Source: Candidatus Binatia bacterium (GTDB lineage Bacteria > Desulfobacterota > Binatia > UBA9968 > JAJDTQ01). From it: 46,329 bases of DNA. This document shows positions 41,345 to 46,329 of the stretch, in pieces. The notes beneath the pieces are model-generated. The model saw nothing but the letters and a program-made list of their open reading frames with translations, was not told the DNA's origin and ran no database searches. Made by a program: the position numbers and the translations under genes. How positions within the stretch are numbered: the stretch's first letter is position 1; each line of letters begins with the position of its first letter. The stretch spans positions 1-46,329 of the forward strand of contig JAJEAI010000096.1 of assembly GCA_022824205.1 (NCBI GenBank), read 5' to 3'.

Positions 41345-41396
41345 CGTCATTCCCGCGAAAGCTTGCCCTCGACCCCGATCGGGGCGGGAATCCAGG
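41345..41396. repeat. Dispersed palindromic repeat, long-arm variant
   Basis: CGTCATTCCCGCGAAAGC, then TTGCCCTCGA and GGGCGGGAATCCAGG: a near copy of 11730-11782. It lies between ilvD and the cupin gene. Confidence 0.85.
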
Positions 41397-41443
41397 TGGG
41401 GAACGGGGGGAGCCCCCCTGAGGTCTATTTCAAGGAGGTTGTG

Positions 41444-41848
41444 ATGGCCAAGTACAACAAGATGTCCATGCCCCTGAAGGACGTGAAGGACAAGGAGTTC
41501 CTTTCGCGCAAGATCAATTGCACGGGGGTCGGTTTCGGCATCGTGCGCATCAAGCCCGGCAGGGGCGCGGAGTACGTGCACCAGCACGAGGTGCAGGAGG
41601 AGGTGTTCATGACCCTCAAGGGCGACGGCACCATCATCCTGGACGGCCGCCGGATCCCCATGCCCGAGGGCACCGTGATCCGGGTGAGCCCGGAGGTCAA
41701 CCGCGCCATCGGCAACGATTCGAAGCGGGACGTGGTATTCCTGTGCATGGGAGCGATCCCGCCGAAGGATTTCCCCTTGGGCGGCCGCACGCTGTTGGGC
41801 GACGGCATCCCGCATCGGGACAAGGTGCCGCGCTGGAAGAAGGAGTAG
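41444..41848 (+). CDS. Cupin domain protein
   Basis: A 134-residue single-domain cupin. Motif 1 reads PGRGAEYVHQHEVQEEVFMTLKG (H-x-H plus E). In motif 2, PEGTVIRVSPEVNRAIGND, the usual metal-binding His is replaced by Asn. It may therefore bind metal through three ligands or act without one. Small cupins of this kind are epimerases, dioxygenases, ligand-binding or regulatory proteins; the function is unknown. The ATG at 41444 has AAGGAGG seven bases upstream. It stands between ilvD and clpS on the same strand, probably as its own unit, since a repeat precedes it and a possible promoter follows. Confidence 0.75.
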   Translation: MAKYNKMSMPLKDVKDKEFLSRKINCTGVGFGIVRIKPGRGAEYVHQHEVQEEVFMTLKGDGTIILDGRRIPMPEGTVIRVSPEVNRAIGNDSKRDVVFLCMGAIPPKDFPLGGRTLLGDGIPHRDKVPRWKKE

Positions 41849-41855
41849 AACTGCG

Positions 41856-41884
41856 TTGAACCGTCGCGTTCGGCGTACTAACAT
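41856..41884 (+). promoter_or_regulatory. Possible promoter of clpS-clpA
   Basis: TTGAAC (41856-41861) and TAACAT (41879-41884) with a 17-bp spacer, 34 bp before the clpS start. The hexamers match the sigma70 consensus at four of six positions each. Confidence 0.3.
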
Positions 41885-41917
41885 GGACGGCACGGTTGGT
41901 TCTTGGGGAGGCTCTCC

Positions 41918-42232
41918 ATGAGCAAGCGCGAGCACGATCTCGATCGCGAAGTCGTCGTCGAAACCAAGAAGAAGCTACAGCGGCCGTCGCTCTTCAAGGT
42001 GCTGCTGCACAACGACGACTACACCACCAAGGAGTTCGTGGTGCAGATCCTGGAGTACGTCTTCAACAAGGAAAACACCGAGGCCGTGCAGATCATGCTG
42101 CACGTGCACCGGAACGGCATCGGCGTGGCCGGAGTCTATCCCTACGAGGTGGCGGAGACCAAGGTGAAGACGGTGGAGAGCCTGGCGCGCCAGTACGAGT
42201 ATCCGCTCAAGTGTTCCATCGAAGAGGAATGA
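41918..42232 (+). CDS. clpS: ClpS, adaptor of ClpA
   Basis: A 104-residue adaptor with the conserved ClpS core: FKVLLHNDDYTTKEFVVQIL, where NDDYT forms the N-degron pocket, followed by IMLHVHRNGIGVAGVYPYEVAETK. ClpS binds the N-terminal domain of ClpA and delivers N-end-rule substrates (Leu, Phe, Tyr, Trp first) to ClpAP. The ATG at 41918 has GGGGAG seven bases upstream. clpA starts 35 bp downstream, the standard arrangement. Its length and motifs are ordinary. Confidence 0.95.
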   Translation: MSKREHDLDREVVVETKKKLQRPSLFKVLLHNDDYTTKEFVVQILEYVFNKENTEAVQIMLHVHRNGIGVAGVYPYEVAETKVKTVESLARQYEYPLKCSIEEE

Positions 42233-42267
42233 GTTCCGAAGCGGCGTGAGCTTCGAAGGGAAACGAC

Positions 42268-44511
<2,244 letters not shown>

Positions 44512-44537
44512 CGCAGCGCTACGCGAAGTTGAGGAGG

Positions 44538-44583
44538 TTAGTCAATGACCATTGACTAAATTTAGTCAATGGTCATTGACTAA
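44538..44583. promoter_or_regulatory. Perfect 46-bp AT-rich palindrome, four TTAGTCAATG half-sites
   Basis: Two 22-bp units, TTAGTCAATG-AC-CATTGACTAA and its exact reverse complement, are separated by AT, so the whole 46 bp is a perfect palindrome and each unit is itself palindromic except for the central two bases. It is far richer in A/T than its surroundings. It ends 29 bp before the AAA/DUF4143 start codon, the place expected for an autoregulatory operator. Lack of a GC stem and T-run argues against a clpA terminator. Confidence 0.7.
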
Positions 44584-44612
44584 ATTTTACAAGTGGGTAT
44601 CATTCAAGTGCC

Positions 44613-45995
44613 GTGGCCAGTGTCGATCCCCGCTTCGTCTCGCATAACCTTCACCTGGAAGACCCGGAACTGTTCCGCACCGCAGACCCGCAACTCCGCG
44701 AGTTGCGGCGACTTCCGGTCGAGTATCGCTACCCTATCCTGACGCATCTTCCGGTGGATGAGCCGGGGATCTATTCCATCACGGGCGGCCGCAGAATCGG
44801 CAAGTCCACGGTGCTGAAGCAGTGGATGTACGACTTGCTGGATCGAGGGGTGGCGCCGCGGCGTATTCTGTACCTGACCGGAGAGCTCATCGATGACCAT
44901 CACGCGTTGGTGGCTCTACTGCACCGGACCGCGCCCGAGCACTCTCCCGGACAGCCCGCTTACCTGCTCGTTGACGAAGTGACCTACGTTCGCGGCTGGG
45001 ACCGGGGTGTCAAGTTCCTCGCCGATGCGGGCCTCCTGGAAGACGTCATACTGATACTCACCGGCTCCGACTCGGTCATCATTCACGAAGCCCGCACGTT
45101 GCTTCCAGGTCGCCGGGGTCGTGCGTCGCGCGTCGACTTTCATCTCTACCCACTATCGTTTTCACAGTACCTGGAGTTGTCGGGAATCCCGGGTCGATCC
45201 GCGGGACCGGATTCCCGGGAATACGCCGCCACCCTGACCGACGCCTTCCAGCGTTACCTGATGCACGGCGGATACCTCACGGCCATCAACGACATGGCGG
45301 CGAACGGGCGCATCGAGCCGGCGACGTTCGCGGTGTATAGCGACTGGATTCGCGGCGACATGGTGAAACGTGGCAAACAGGAACACTTCCTCAACGAGAT
45401 TCTTGGCGGCGTGGTCCGGCGTTATGGCAGCCAGGTGAGCTGGAACAGCCTGGCCCGCGATCTCTCCATCGATCATCCGGCGACCGTGGCCGACTACATC
45501 GCGCTTCTTTCCCGGATGGACGTTCTCATGGTGCAGCACGCGTTGCGGGAAGACCGGCTCGCGCCGGCGCCGAAGAAGGCGCGCAAGGTGGCGTTTCCCG
45601 ATCCCTTCGTCTTCCACGCGGTGCGGAGTTGGCTCGATCCCGTGGAAGACCCTTTCGCCGGACACGTCGTGCCGGCTCTGGCGGACCCGGAGTGGACGGG
45701 CAGGTTGGCTGAAGCATGCGCCGCGGCGCACCACCACCGTCTGCACCCTACCTATTACATCAAGGGCGATGGCGAGGTGGATATCGCATACGTCACGGAG
45801 GGCGGGTTTCAGCCAATCGAGGTAAAGTGGACGGGGCAGATTCGCTCCGCGGATCTGAAACAGGCCCGGAAGTACCCCAACAGCATCATCTGTTCGAGGG
45901 TGGCGGCGGTGGACCGCGTGCACGGCCTGCGGAATGAGTTGCTGCCCGCGCACCTGCAGCGCCTGGGCGAGTCGCCCCACTACGTGACATGGTAA
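44613..45995 (+). CDS. AAA ATPase with DUF4143 / PD-(D/E)xK-like C-terminus
   Basis: A 460-residue AAA_14/DUF4143 protein. The ATPase part (about 35-190) has Walker A ITGGRRIGKSTVL (56-68), Walker B YLLVDEVTYV and a sensor-like LILTGSDS. The DUF4143 part follows (about 240-400) with a winged-helix-like SWNSLARDLSIDHPATVADYIALLSRMDVL, and the end shows GEVDIAYV...PIEVKWTG, a PD-(D/E)xK-like nuclease pattern. Proteins of this family are widespread, often isolated and horizontally transferred, with no settled function; a mobile or defence role is suspected. The start is GTG at 44613; no ribosome site is obvious. A 46-bp palindrome precedes it. Confidence 0.8.
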   Translation: MASVDPRFVSHNLHLEDPELFRTADPQLRELRRLPVEYRYPILTHLPVDEPGIYSITGGRRIGKSTVLKQWMYDLLDRGVAPRRILYLTGELIDDHHALVALLHRTAPEHSPGQPAYLLVDEVTYVRGWDRGVKFLADAGLLEDVILILTGSDSVIIHEARTLLPGRRGRASRVDFHLYPLSFSQYLELSGIPGRSAGPDSREYAATLTDAFQRYLMHGGYLTAINDMAANGRIEPATFAVYSDWIRGDMVKRGKQEHFLNEILGGVVRRYGSQVSWNSLARDLSIDHPATVADYIALLSRMDVLMVQHALREDRLAPAPKKARKVAFPDPFVFHAVRSWLDPVEDPFAGHVVPALADPEWTGRLAEACAAAHHHRLHPTYYIKGDGEVDIAYVTEGGFQPIEVKWTGQIRSADLKQARKYPNSIICSRVAAVDRVHGLRNELLPAHLQRLGESPHYVTW

Positions 45996-46329
45996 TGGGT
46001 CTGGACCGGCAGCATGAACCTGGCTGCTGCGGCACCCGTTGGAATAGTCCAGCGAGCCCTTTGTGGCGAAAGCTCCAGATCATCCGGCTCGTGGCGGATG
46101 TCCTGGAGGCCGACTATGTGAGGTGGTGACCGAGGTAGATGAATGCTGGCTAGCTCTACCGAGTCATGACAACAAAGACATGACAACAGGCTAGCCCGGA
46201 TATTTCACCAAGGCGGGTTTGCGGCGTAGGGAAGAGGGTATCAGCGGGGCAGGAGGCGCCATAGGGGTTCAATTCTGGTCCGCAGAGGGTTTTTGTAGGG
46301 CCGGTGATGACCCTGGTGAGGCGAACCGA
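45996..46329. other. Non-coding right end, possible edge of a mobile element
   Basis: No convincing gene was found in these 334 bp. Two direct copies of CATGACAACA lie 14 bp apart (46165-46174 and 46179-46188), and GGCTAGC occurs at 46148 and 46189. The block GGCTAGCCCGGATATTTCACC from 46189 resembles an IS terminus, possibly IS1380-like, read from memory of such ends rather than compared. A short plus-strand frame ending LVADVLEADYVRW at about 46128 might be the tail of a broken gene. Confidence 0.25.

Noticed and set aside
38898-41444. Plus-strand frame of about 848 codons overlapping DUF6282 and ilvD genes
   Set aside because: It is out of frame with both genes, whose motifs are intact, and consists of Arg/Gly-rich low-complexity sequence.
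44538-44583. Palindrome considered as the clpA terminator
   Set aside because: The stem is AT-rich with no GC core and no following T-run, and the double-palindrome symmetry fits a protein-binding site better.

Overview
The window is a GC-rich bacterial chromosomal segment of 46,329 bp, with about 29 apparently intact protein genes, several broken genes and a heavy load of intergenic palindromic repeats. No rRNA, tRNA or CRISPR array was seen. Three things suggest an uncultured, metabolically versatile soil or marine Gram-negative bacterium of the proteobacterial / former 'deltaproteobacterial' / Tectomicrobia-Binatota type: the gene content (TRAP uptake, an LLM-type F420/FMN oxidoreductase, amidohydrolases, MaoC, FAH and ThDP enzymes, a Mo-hydroxylase, ClpS/ClpA), two Tat-type signal peptides, and many copies of a palindrome built on CGTCATTCCCGCGAAAGC. 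The lineage is an inference and is not settled by the sequence.

Left end (1-5.5 kb), accessory. The start of an IS transposase cuts into a dead OLD-family nuclease gene, which has no start codon, an internal TGA and a lost 3' end. Next come an amidohydrolase, an orphan VapB-type antitoxin, and an intact two-gene AAA ATPase + DUF4276 (TOPRIM-like) unit with a 4-base overlap, a candidate defence system.

5.5-14.6 kb, mostly metabolic. It holds a YbdK-type carboxylate-amine ligase, a divergent Tat-exported PhoX-like phosphatase with a clear terminator, and a secreted metzincin protease translationally coupled to a trehalose-6-phosphate phosphatase and followed by an ATP-grasp-like protein. A ThDP-dependent decarboxylase/ligase followed by an FAH-family hydrolase closes the region.

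14.6-22.3 kb. A bacterial voltage-gated sodium channel, a VapBC toxin-antitoxin pair with a recognisable promoter, and a 1709-residue exonuclease-RecQ-UvrD fusion helicase lie on the minus strand, bracketed by two repeat clusters.

22.3-32.3 kb, minus strand. A TRAP transporter operon (P, then Q, then M; M carries a soluble coiled-coil tail of about 330 residues), a shattered and partly inverted transposase, an MFS permease, a BNR/sialidase-like beta-propeller, a sirtuin, and a ParDE pair.

32.4-44.5 kb, plus strand. An orphan molybdenum hydroxylase large subunit whose stop codon lies in a 210-bp MITE, an MFS carrier, and a repeat cluster. Then a catabolic/biosynthetic run (MaoC-like, LLM oxidoreductase, DUF6282 metal hydrolase, dihydroxy-acid dehydratase, cupin) and the ClpS-ClpA proteolysis pair.

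Right end (44.5-46.3 kb). A perfect 46-bp AT-rich palindrome stands directly before an AAA/DUF4143 ATPase gene, followed by about 330 bp of non-coding sequence with short direct repeats that may be the edge of another mobile element. The strongest candidates for new biology are the ATPase/DUF4276 pair, the palindrome-controlled AAA/DUF4143 gene, the protease-OtsB-ATP-grasp unit, and the layered MITE family.
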